The notes under the pieces: model-generated
What the model saw: only the letters and a program-made list of their open reading frames with translations
What the model was told of the DNA's origin: nothing
The model's database searches: none
In this document: piece by piece, positions 33,775 through 45,675 of the stretch
Position numbering within the stretch: the first letter of the stretch is position 1
Layout of the letters: every line of letters begins with the position of its first letter
Translations under genes and position numbers: made by a program
DNA from: Calycina herbarum
Taxonomy: Eukaryota; Ascomycota; Leotiomycetes; Helotiales; Pezizellaceae
Direction of reading: 5' to 3'
Length of the DNA: 64,000 nucleotides
Assembly: GCA_001414485.1 (NCBI GenBank)
Contig: LLEY01000018.1
Location: 310,001 to 374,000, forward strand

Positions 33775-35494
33775 TCACACAGAAAGTAAAGAACTAGCAT
33801 CCGTAACCGTAACATTCACCGAATCCTTCTTAACATCGAATCTATCAGTCAACTCCTCCTTCCTCGTCCTCTTGACGTAGAAACATTGCATGGCCCCAAT
33901 AAGCGCCACAAAAGCACTTCCATACCACGCCAACCCATTGAATCCGAATCTTGAACCAAGGGTATAGAGATATCCAGCAATAGGAGGGGCAACAGTCCTA
34001 CAAGCCGCACCCGCAGATGCAGCCAGACCATTGATCTTCCCCAGAACGGTTGGTGTAGGAGTAGCTTCTTTGATCATGATCAGGAGAACAGGGTAAGCGA
34101 GGATGGAAAGCAAATTTCGAATCGTGAGGCAGGAGTAGATTCCAGCCATGACCATTGACGAAGGAAGATAGACCAGGAAGGGCATAATGAGATATGCGAT
34201 TGGGTGAAGGATCGTGACGACGACGAAGAGACGGTGGATTCCTAGTTTTTCCGCAGCGAGGGGGAAGACCACGGCTTGGACGAAGAGAGCTATGACTCCG
34301 TTGATGCTCATTATTACACCGACTTTTTGGATGCTTAGTCCGAGCCCTCCGGAGGAAAGGGGATCGATCCCCATTGCTGATGCTGAGAAGCTGGAAAGGG
34401 AAGAAAGTGTTTCTCCTCGTTCATCTTCGAGAAATATTGGGAGGAGGTGATCGTATGACATGCTGTGGTAGGTAAATATTCCCAATGCAAAAATTAATGC
34501 TATTATTTGTTTTGTGAATATCTTTACTGGCTTGTCTTTCGTATGGGAGTGTCGCCACATGCTGTCATCGCTTCCTTCAAATGTGCCATATCTATCCGCT
34601 CGAAGATCTACCGCTGGTGTTTTAATTGCATCTGCAGTTGAAATAAGAGGTGTTTCGTCGGAAGTATAGGTGGAATCTGGGAGGAGAACTCGTGGTTGCA
34701 TGTCTGGATGCGTTTCTTCGAGAAGAAAGTACCCCAGAAATATGCTGACGAAAAGCATACCGGCGCAGAGAAGGTTTGGTAATAGATATGGGAATTTCGC
34801 GAATATGCCGTCTGGGGAGAACCTGTCGGGAAATGAAGTTGCAGGGTCAGCAAAAAACCCGCCAATTGCAGGTCCAATTATTGTCCCAATTGACCAAACA
34901 AAAGGCATAATGCTGTATGCTCGAGGTTCGTGTTCTGGTTTCGTGACTAGTTCTCCTACCATGGTTTGAATTACTCCTATGTTCCCGTTCTGTGCTTGTT
35001 AGCAAATTCTCCATAGTAACACAGTTGCTTTGGGAAGCTTACCAGAACACCTCCAATTGCTCTACCTGCCAATGCAACCCATATATTCGAAGCAAAGCCA
35101 ACCATGACCATGCTAATCATTGTACCAAAGCATCCTGCCAGCAAAACTGGTTTTCGTCCAACGCGATCGCTTAGTCCTCCCCAGAACATTCCTGTCATGG
35201 ATTCGGATAACGCGAATGCTGAGATAAGGAGTCCCGCATAAAAGGAGGCATCGTGTTCGTCGCCGACATTGAATTTCTTGACCAAGGGCCAGGCGTAGGG
35301 GAAGATGGAAGTGAGGGCAATTGGTTCAGCAAGACGAACGATAGCTATTTAAAAAAAAACAATTAGTCTCAATTGACATTTTTCCGAGACCTCATTGCAA
35401 GTGGCGTGGAATGGAAGAACTCACCTAGTAAGAACAATTGCACAGTAGGAAACTTTTCCGGGTCTCTAATCTTTCTCTGATTGGTTAGATACAT
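33775..35494 (-). CDS. MFS transporter of the fungal tetracycline-resistance-like type
   Basis: A 12-helix major facilitator. Exons 35494-35425, 35344-35043 and 34989-33775 join to 528 aa. The first half begins with a helix around VRLAEPIALTSIFPYAWPLV, followed by the signature GGLSDRVGRKPVLLAGC (motif A) and SIGTIIGPAIGGFFADP (motif C). A central hydrophilic loop of about 80 residues carries EETHPDMQPRVLLPDST and RYGTFEGSDDSMWRH. The layout resembles the yeast YCR023C and plant zinc-induced-facilitator-like group, but the substrate is unknown. The start is ambiguous: the frame is open upstream to 35632, and a GTAAGA...CTAACCAATCAG intron could replace the chosen start with a longer N-terminus. 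Convergent with the HEIGH-motif gene. Confidence 0.88.
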
Positions 35495-38400
35495 GGCTTT
35501 CGTGCCTGGCTTGACTCTTACGGCTTGAACTTGTCGGCGAATTGAAAAAAGAAAAAGTCTGTGGCAGGCTTCTGGTATTGTTCTAGAAAGATTGTGTGGC
35601 CGACGGAATTTCTTTTCAATCCACACGTTCAATTAAAATCGGTGGTCGGGACTTCCGGTTTGGGGAAGTGGGTGGAAAAATAGAAGGGGTTGAGTTGTGG
35701 AATGTGTGGAATGTAGATCTGCAATACTGCAAGCAAAAACGCTGAGAAGCAGGATATGATACCCTGAATATAGGAGGTAGAGGGAGAGAGAGTTGGAGAG
35801 AAGAGAGAAGAGAGAGTGGTGGGAGGGGAAAGAAGAAATATAGAAAGTGCGGTGGGTTGTTGTGGCTCAAGTGGGTCTTTTGGAAGGGGGAGGGAGGGAA
35901 GAGGGGAAACTCGACCGGTCTGCTGCAGCGCAACTCGATGGAGAAGCCGATATTTAATAAGAGGTACCTTGTTTTGCTTGTCCTCTGCCAAACTTTGCCT
36001 ATCTGAGTACGGAAGAACAACAGTGGTGGTGGTTCTAGCTCTTCCCAGGTTGTGGGTTCGGACGGTTGTTGTGAGCAAGTTTTGGAGAGAAAGTTCAAAA
36101 CGATATGCACAAGTGGCAGAAAAGCCATGTTAGGCGAATAAATATTGTCCGGGGGCGGCTCGACAGCGATCCTCGCAGTAAGAAGAAAGTTGCGACGACT
36201 CTTGATTGGTGGTAGGAGTCACTATCAACAAGACGCGCAGATAGACTTTTGTAAGTTCAACCGCCAACAAATACGATATAGCAATTTTAGCCAGTCAATC
36301 CGATAGGACAGGATAACGGATAACAACGGGCCTAGATGCACCGATGCCTCTCCAGTCAATTCCAGTAACGTACCAACAACTCCACCTCTGTTAGATTCGA
36401 GAAATTTCTCTCCTACTCACCTCACCGCCTTTGGGCACTCCAAGTGGACTGCGGGAAACGAGACGAATCCTCCCACGAGCCATCCCATTGTCACGCGGTG
36501 TGCACAGATTTCCCTCCCATCTGAATCATGGAACCGGTACGTGCGGAAATCTCAAGTCCAAGTTCCTATGCCTTCGACTGAAAACTCCAAGCGTTCGCAT
36601 CTATCATGACGATGCAGTTCCTCATGGAAAAGTCGAAAACATTCGATATCAGCATATCATCCAGCCCCCTTTTTAATCCCTGGATTGGATAAGAAATAGC
36701 CGAATCGCTTGCATGAAGCTCTCTGCCGTTCACCGTTCGCGGAGTAAAATCGAGCGGTGAGAACCTGGCGGTGGCGTATTTAGTGGCGCTCTGCCCCTCC
36801 ATTTGTACAACATCGGATTTGGGGAAAGTCCCATCTTATCCCCATGCCTCTCCACTCCTTCGCCCCAGCCCAAACAAAATCCATTAATTCCACGACCCAC
36901 AAACACATGCGAAAATTCGATCGTTTCGCAAGTGGGTTTTCTCTCTTTCTAGGTTTATATTATCCCTATTTAACCCCATCTATCCCCTTCCTCCACAAGT
37001 TCCCGTTGTTCGGCATCGGAATCCACTCCAATACAACTACGGCGGGTATGCCGGCATCGTCACAGAAGAACAAGCATTTGCCTTTTCACCCGCACTCGCA
37101 TATGTATATTTGCCGTTTCCTATTGCATATTGACGATAAGAGGCACGACAGAATTACCCATCGAACAGCGAAACGTGCATCGGCCCGTCAATTCCATAAG
37201 GCAGTGTTAGAGATGGAATATCTCCTCTCTGTCTTTTTGATATTGATGAGACACGATAAGAGATGTATCACAAATTAGCACATGGAATTTTCTCGATCTT
37301 ATCTCTCGATCGCCAGGCCAGAGGGTTGCTTTTTATGCAGAATGGACAACGTGGAGACTGGTAATTGATGCAGAATGGCGTGATTGAGAGAATCCATGGT
37401 ATGAAGGTATCCGTTTCTAACCGGGGTTTTATTTCCTGTTCCTTGGGTTGTGGTGGTTTGGTTAATATAATTTTTGTAAATTTAAAGGAGGGAGGAAGGG
37501 AAGAAGGTACTTAGGCACACCGAGGTAGATTGGGGTATTTTCTTGGCAGATTTTCCTTTTGCGAATACGATGGTCGGCTTCTAAGGAGTAACGAAATTAA
37601 CATCAGACTTCGGAGGTAATGTGAACGAGTTAACTGAGCCCTAAAGGGGTTCTTCGACGAAGCCTCGAGGGACTTGAAAATAACTAACATCTATTTTAAA
37701 TTTTGGAGAAAATACAATGAAATTCAATTAATATTCTTCCGATCGAATCTTAGAGCCTGACTTTTTTACTCTAAAATGACCAAAGAAGGTCCTCAAAAGC
37801 GAAGAAAAGGTGACAGAGCACTCGCTTAAAAAGGGGGATAAGGAGCCAAGGTCACTATCTGTTTATCGCAAACTTTTGCAATAGAGCCATAAGCGATGAA
37901 CCTTGCTTATTAAGTACAAAGGTATCTTTAAAACCATAACCAAATATATAGTAGGCTTTATCCAAGTTCCTCTGTTGTTTTTGTAAAGAGGTAATAGACT
38001 ACAAAGAAGGTACTGTATAATTTGCCACCAAACCATCAAACTACTATATTTATTCAGGTCGGCTTAGCTCTATCAAAAGTATTTATATAGAAAAACCAAA
38101 AATCATACAATGACTTGTTTTTCTCTATATAACTCTCAAAAACTTCATCAACTCTAATTGTTTTAATTATATATCTAAAGTATACTAAGGTCCTACACGC
38201 ACTTAATCCAACTTTCTTTTCATATGCTAGAAAATAAATACTAGAGAATAACTTTCATCTCTAATTATTCATACTCTAAACCGAGTTATCATCATCCAAC
38301 CTGGCAACCTAGTTTTATATAAAAGAAGTTAATTTCCCTTCCCTCTCGAATTTCCTTCACTCTTAAAACACATCCCTCTAAAAACATCCCTCCCATCCTT

Positions 38401-40600
38401 TCCTTCGCAAACTAAGAAACGCGATCTTTCAATATCACAGCTAACCAATATATGGAGAAAAAAAATAGTATAAACATATCACGCAAAACTTAACAAAAAT
38501 TCAATCCCTTTTCTCAACCCCCCCCCCCCCCAAAAAAAAATATTACCCTCTCAATTGCTTCCCTACCTTTTATTATTATGTGTGTTTGTGATCACTATTC
38601 ACTATTTACTATTTACCTTTTCCCACCCTTCCTTCCAATAACCCCTACCTAACTCACCTCGTTATCCTTTTCAATCCTTTACAAATTCTTTACAATCCTT
38701 TACAATTCTCCTACTCTATCCACTCCATCCACTCCATCCACCCAAAACGAAGAAGCAGCAGTAAGTAAGTACTGTACTATACATCAAAACATCTCATATC
38801 TAACACCATCTCACATCTTAAACCATCCCATCCCATCAAAGAAAACAAAACAAAACAAACAATAAAATTCAAACCAACAGAAAAATATAAATTCCAGGCA
38901 AGTAAAACTTAAACTAGATGAAATCAGCGTATTAAATGAGTAGAGTAGAGTAGAGTAGAGACTGCTACTCTACTATACTCACGACTACTCGAGTAGTACT
39001 CGAGTAGTTGAGTAGTCTGTTAATACGTTGGATGAAATATTCAACCACCTCAACCATCTCAATCATCTCAACCATCCCAACCATCCCAACCATCCCAACC
39101 ATCACAACCTTCCCAAACAATACCACAAAACTCACCACAAAAAAAACCCAGCCGAAAAATCCAAAACGAGAGATTCAACTAACTAACCAACCAACCAACC
39201 AAAATCTTCCAACAACAACAATCCCAAAACGATTCCTTTATTTGAAAATTTGATCCCCAGAGTACATACATACATACATACATACAAAGAAAGAAAGAAA
39301 GAGACTTCGTATTCTTTCTTTCTTTCTTACTTTCAAATAAAAATTTTAAATCTACTCATCCATCCTAGAACAATTTCGCAGATCTTTTGAAAAGAAAAAA
39401 AAGAAAAAAAAAAAGAAACGGTGGGGTAAGTGCGTGAGCAATTTGCATCATAGATTAATTAACCCCTCACTCATCATTTGTTGGAGGTTGTACATTGGGA
39501 GATCTGTGTAGTGTATGTAGTACTAGTGATAGTGATAATAACAGAGTCCCAGTCCTTTTTACATCAATCCCAAGATTCCCAAGATTCCCAAAAGCACAAA
39601 AGTCCCTCAACATCCTCGACCATAATCATCTCCTCTCAACTCTTTCCCTTCTTGAAATCCAAGTAATCAATCCCCAAAGACTGAAAGAAACCAAAATCCG
39701 TCTTCGCCTACCTACCTAACTCCCTTACCTATACCACACCAATCGTAATTTTTAAACAAGCAGCTCTGTACACCAACTTTACCAAGGGCCATGCGATATG
39801 CTCCCACACAATCGTCCAAGTTCCAAGTTTCCAAAAAAGAGAGGGAAAATTAGGAATTCGGTTTCCTAACCCCCCCTGAATCTCCCAGAACAACAGATGA
39901 TTGTCGAAAGAAATAGGGCGTCGACCAAACAACGGGAGCGAAACATTTGGAGATCAATTAAAATAGTTTCAAGTTCTTCCAGGTTCTCTCGTTCTGACCT
40001 AGATTGTCTAAGATGGCGCAGGAAACCATGGAATCATGGAGTTATACTTGAAGCAAGATAGAAAGAAAATGTTAGGAAGAAGCTCGAAGCCCAGGTCTGG
40101 CATACAAAGGTTTCCAACTCGGAGAGGCAAATGCAATTGAATATCACAACAATGGCAAAGAAAACACCGCTCCCACAAGAAGAAGGCCCGAATCTCCATA
40201 TCTCTTCTACCAGCATGTACGCAGTACCGCCACATAACCGTCGCAAGAAGAAATGAGGCGAACTATTCTCTGCGAATAAATTTGGAATCAAAATTTCGCC
40301 TCACGATCGGCTGATCTACCATGTTTCAACTCTGCCAAAAAAATGAGAGTTGGCAAATATTCGGCTTTGGAACAGGATAGCATGAAATATATATTTCAAG
40401 GCATGTACCCTTTTGCTGCGCAAATAATGCGCGGGCACGAGACCGACCCGAACAGACAAAAATTAATCCCTCGTATCCATGACTCAATCCGTGCAAAGAG
40501 ACTTCTTCAACACGACAAAATAGGCGAACGAAACTCTCGAGTCAACTAAAACTCGACCCGATAATTTTTAGAACCCGGAAAGGATGTCTTTCAAACCCGA
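35495..40600. other. Gene-free stretch, left part: AT-rich with simple repeats
   Basis: No gene is supported. Frames up to 170 codons near 35616-36133 overlap on both strands and are low-complexity; 36844-37278 has no domain. From about 37.4 to 39.7 kb the DNA is AT-rich with microsatellites: a C run at 38518-38531, GAGTA units at 38939-38960, AACCATCCC-type repeats at 39044-39110, TACA units at 39263-39286 and GAAA units at 39287-39302. Confidence 0.55.
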
Positions 40601-43600
40601 TTTATTGAAAAAAAAAAAAAAAAAAAAAGGTCTTGTCGGGATAAGTTCAGATGATATATGCCGCCCTCTTGCATCATGGCTCTCAGCAAACGCCCACTTT
40701 TCCAGCATGAAGGTTCCTCGCACGGAGTCCCCAAAACATGACTCGTTGGGGGCAAAAAAGAGACAGGGCAAGAGATCCCTTCGCTTCAAAGCAGCACCAG
40801 AACTTAGAAGCCCTGTCTTTCGGGTAGAACTCCGCTCTGAAGAAACGAGGAAAAAAATCCATAGCAGCGGAAACGGCGCGCCTACCCAAAAAAAAGTTGC
40901 CCGTTGATGATGCGATGCCAGCAACAGGCCAGTCTTCAACCCTCTCCACCAACTTCACACCAGTCTGCCCCTGTCAAGTCTTGTTTTGGGTATCGAGCCT
41001 GTCCATGCCATGTTCGTAAATCGCCATGTGGTTGGTTGAAGGGCGTTGTTCCATGCGACGTGAGTTCGAGGTGAGTTCGAAGTCAGTTCAAGTGACAGGT
41101 GGGGTTTTGAGTTGCCTTGACAAGTTGACAGTTTCTTTGCCACGAGGGTTTTGTTCTTGTTTTTGGCACCGTTTTGCAGGCTCGACAGGTTGAAGGCTGC
41201 CTTGCTTGTCCTTGCCGAATCATCGCCCTATCATTTCACAAAGGTTCTGCTTGATTCAGGCTCATCTTCAGCCCATGGCGAGAGATGTAGTCCGAATTAA
41301 GGAGAGCCACAGAAAAGACCCTGGGCCTTGGCAGGTTTTAACCGCGATTTGATGGGGGCTGATGGGGGGTTGATGGTCCCTGGATGGGGCCGTGGAAAGT
41401 CCCCTGATGGTCCCCGACGAGGCTTTTGATGCTTCGATTGTTGATCGACTGAATGATCGTCGAAAGTGGACAATGATATTGGAAAGGGAGGCAGGTTGAG
41501 ACGAGTCGCGACGACGCTTCGGGACGTGATTGTTTGCGTCGCGCTCCTTGAATCATTGTGAATCTCATCTTGATGAGATTCTCGTCAGGTGCCGATCATC
41601 AATGACCGAAATGTCCGAGGATAGGTGGTGAGAGGACGCAAAAGCAGCGGCTCACGAATCACTTGAATCTGAACAGGAGAAGCTCGAGTCGTTTTGGCAG
41701 GGGACGTTGCGTGGCCCCCTTCGGACTTGTGCTCAAAAGGGAAATAGCGCGCTGAATTACTGAACGGAAATCTTGAAAATTGTGCTGGTGGCGGAAGAAG
41801 TCCGGCAAATGAGATGTGTGAAAATTGAAACTCCAAGGTTTTGATATTCGACGATGCGATGCCAACCAAAAGGTGCAACTTCTTTTTACACTTTCGCGAG
41901 CGAGGATGCAGCCCAAGAGCGTGGCTAAAAGGCTTCCTGCATAGGCGCTGTAGCATTTCCGAAAGAGGAAGCACGAGTAACGAGTGAGTGTACGCAGAAG
42001 TCAAGTAACCCTCGCTGCATTTTAACAGGCGCGGAAGGATGCTTCAGTGTGCTTTCACAGCGTGAGGGCTTCACCACAGCACACCACAGCACACCACAGC
42101 ACCGCTTCTCAACTGGCTCGCTGCTTGGTTCCTTCACCAAAACTCTCTCGTGTGAGAAGCCCTGTGGCGCTCTCTGCAGCCGGTACCCGGTGGTTGATTG
42201 TTCAGGCGCTCCAATTGGATGAAGAGAGCTTTCGTGGCCCCTCATCAACCCTCATCAAGACCCTTGGCCGTGTTGATAAGCTGCGCTGCGGCAAGCCAGG
42301 GCACCAAGCAAGAGCAAGCAACGGAAATACTCGTAATCTTGCTCTCAGGTGCTCACTCACCACTTGATGCTGTCGGCTTCGGCTTCAGATTGTGATGAAT
42401 GAGATGATGACTCGAGCACGATTCATCACCCACGAATCTCATCTCTCTCTCAACCAACATGCCTGCGCTGCCGCTGCAGGATCGCCACGACCATGATTAC
42501 CGCCGATCATGATCTCTGTGCCTCTCTCAACTCAACTCAACTCAATCTTTCCTTCTGTACTGACTTTACCCGTGGCGAGCGACCGTCTCTGTTGTTGAGG
42601 GTTCATGAAGATGAGGGCATCAAGACTTAAGAGCTCACCAGAGTTTCAACCTGGGAGCGTCGCTCGGCAGACTTGCCGATTAGGCTCCTCATCAGGGCTA
42701 ACCCGACCAGGGCTAAAGCGGATCAGGGCTTCAGCATCACCACCCAGGTGGCCATGCGTCATTGGGACCTGAAAGCGGCGCTGTTTCTCTCATCGCCATC
42801 ACCATGCTTCGACGATGGCGGGCTCGCTGTTGGCATTGGATGCCCCCCCTGCTCCTTTGGCCAACAAGCATCCATGGGCTCTTTTCTTGCAGCAAGCAGG
42901 CGGACCGGCAACTGGCGGTAAACCGCACTCACTCACTGCATCGAGAGAAATGCAGCAGCTCTCCTGACGGGAGGACATTCGTGTGGATGGAATGATTCAT
43001 CAGGTGACTTGATATTGCACTCGTCGTTCCATTGCGTCGTCGGGTTTTGTTGGTGGCTTTTATTGAAAGTGCAAATCGGCCATCCAAGTGCGGTAAGGTG
43101 TTGCGATTATTCGATAAGTCGCCATTCGTCCAGTTGTGCTCGGAGGCAAAAGGACCTTCTTGGAAGCTTCTTTGGCGGCGGCCAAAAAGAGAAGAATCCT
43201 TGAATCCTTCTGGGTTCTTGCTAGCCCGCTTGGCTCTGGAGTCCGGACGTACGGCCATTCTTGGTTTCAATTCTTTTCAAGTACAAGTATAAATCTTGGC
43301 ATGGCGATTTTCATTCCTGGAAACGAACGATGAACGAACAGGGGGCGAGCGACGTCCGACGTCCACGTAGAGCGTGTTTTGGATTGTCGAATGCGCCCGT
43401 CGATAGTTCGGTGAATTTGGTAGCGTGTGCGTACGCATGAACACTGTTTGGAGCTCCAAATAGCTCCAAATATAGTCCTGACAGCTAGTGGCGGTACGGG
43501 CGACGGTACGTACCTCGCCATCCAGTAGCAACGGCAGTAGCCCTAGCCCAAACTTCTCGAAGTTGATGAACGTGTCGTCTCAGACGCAAACAACAGCTTC

Positions 43601-45675
43601 GAGAAGCACCAATGGTCTGATTTGAAGGAACGCGTTGGGTTACCGGTAGCAGAAAACCAAGGTTTGCTGTAACCTGCTCTTCTTGGAATTCTGAGGCTTG
43701 CCTTGAGGATTGAGGGCGGCAGATGAGTATCAACACTCAAGCGAGTGACAGAACGGAAGGGTAGCAGTAGTCGACGAGACACCGAGTAAAGGCCGCAGGT
43801 AGCGTAGGATAGGATGGCGGTGTACTTGGGGGAGAGAAAAGTCGAGAGAGAGAGTTGGCGACGGATTTCTCTGAGATGATGAAGGGTCAAGTGCAATGTA
43901 AAGGCTCGAGGGTGTTTGGTTTAGGATAGAATTGTATTCGTGCTACCATGACATGACGCTGGCCACCAGATAGACGACCTTTTGCTGAAGAGGATGAGAA
44001 GGTAGGCAATGGACGCCAGGCCATCCCTCCCTTGGCTACACGCTTACCAGGTCAACCACGAGACGGATGGAGAAGAATACTTTCCGAATCAGGTCAGGAA
44101 GGGGTCGAGGAAGAATTTCGAAGGTTCTTGGGTGGCACTTGCCCTCCGACACCGACAGAGTCCGACCTCGACCGATTTCTCCCAGTAGGCCTACCTCCCA
44201 GAGGAGATAGACCAAACATGCGAAGGATCGCCGCTTCCCCCTCTCCAGCTGCTGATGAATTACTGATTGAGCATTATGAAGCTGCGAATTATGAAGCTGC
44301 GAAGCTCTCTGCTCTCTGCTCTCTGCTCTCTGCTCTCATATTGACTGGTTGTACGCGACAGCCCGTCCACTTGCGTTCACGGATCCCTACCCTACCCTTA
44401 CCCGCTGGCGCTGGCGATGGCGACGGCGACGGCGATGGTACGGAGGTACTTCTGGTTCTGAGCGTGGGTTGGGGTTGGCAACACAACGCTCCAAATTCGG
44501 GGAATTAAGGAGAGAACGCAAGGCCTTTTCCCAGGGTCTCTGTCGCTGCAGCCTTTTGCCTTGCCCTTGATGCCAGCACCTCACGCCCGTTAGTCCCAAT
44601 ACAAGCTAGCACCTGTTTAGCACCAGCGCAAAAGTCAGAAAGTCAGGCAAGACTCGCTGTTGTGCAGCCGTCACCAAGCGTCACCCAGCGAATTACCTAA
44701 GGCAGACGAGCGAAGCCAGTGCCGCTTTGTCGTTGACTGCTAGGCCTTGCAGCTTCCCTTCCCTCCCATTGAAAGATTCGTCCCCAAAAAATACTTTCTT
44801 CATCGTTTCCGTTTCCCTTTCCCCCTCTCTCCCATTTCTTCCCTCTTAAATCAGACAGACGGATTCTATACCAGCAAACCAGCAAACCAGCAAACCAGCA
44901 AACCAGCGGCCGCAGTAGCAGCAGTAGCAGTAGCAGCAGCAGCAGCAGCAGCGTACTATCTATACTTGTACCCACCCATCAACATCAACATCAACACCAA
45001 CGCCTCGCCCCCACTCGACGACCCAAGGCGATTCTCCCCATCGTGCGGTCCATTGCGGGAAGTGTCACTCACTGTCCAAACAGTCTCTCTAACCCTCCGT
45101 CCGCAGCGCGCATCGCGACGGAGTCTGGTGGTTTGGATGGCAGCGGTGGATCAACTGCAACCTCGAATCGAAGCTGTCCCCACCACGCGTTTATCTTCCG
45201 CCCACCTTTGGACAGCGGACACGGTTAAAGGGCCCTCTGCTCCACTTAATTCTTCAGGAATCTCCATCTTGAGCCTCACGCAACTGCACGCTTTCTTTGT
45301 TTTTCTTCTCGACTTTTCGTCGTCGCAGCTTTCCTGCCCTCCATATCCATTCCCCCCCCCCTTCACAAGCCGTCGCCCACCCTCAACACTCGACCTCACC
45401 TTCCTCGGCCTATCAGGGACCCGGCCACCACTCGAAGGAACATCTAGCTCTCGCCCCCCAGCACTGCGACCGTCTTCAACCTGGACGCTGCATCTCTCTC
45501 TCGCCTCTTGAACAGACGCGGAGAAAAACTGTGTGGGACGAACGGCGGATCTTCAATTGACGTTGCAAAGCCTTCAGCTTCGCGCGACCAGTGACGTGAC
45601 AAAATCGTTGAGGGGTCGCATGGTAATCAACACTCGTCGGTAGCATCAACGTCTTTTTTCCTCCTACTCCAAATA
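40601..45675. other. Gene-free stretch, right part: long upstream region of the C2H2 regulator
   Basis: More GC-rich than the part before it. It starts with an A run (about 40609-40628) and contains ACCACAGCAC repeats (42072-42103), GCTCTCT units (44303-44338), CAAACCAG units (44871-44905) and a CAG/TAG tract (about 44912-44955). Frames such as 44032-44508 and 44747-45511 arise from these repeats, have no domain and are not in frame with the regulator; they could act as upstream frames in a long leader. Confidence 0.5.

Noticed and set aside
26522..35494. Secondary-metabolite cluster around the two MFS carriers
   Set aside because: No synthase, P450, methyltransferase or pathway regulator lies between or beside them.
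36844..37278. 144-codon plus-strand frame
   Set aside because: No domain, no splice support, biased composition.
44032..44508. 158-codon plus-strand frame
   Set aside because: Built from simple repeats (CTCTCTG and GGCGAC units), open on both strands, no domain.
44747..45511. 254-codon plus-strand frame ahead of the C2H2 regulator
   Set aside because: It is composed of repeat-derived stretches (Ala run from CAG units, Pro/Ser-rich rest), has no domain and is out of frame with the regulator.
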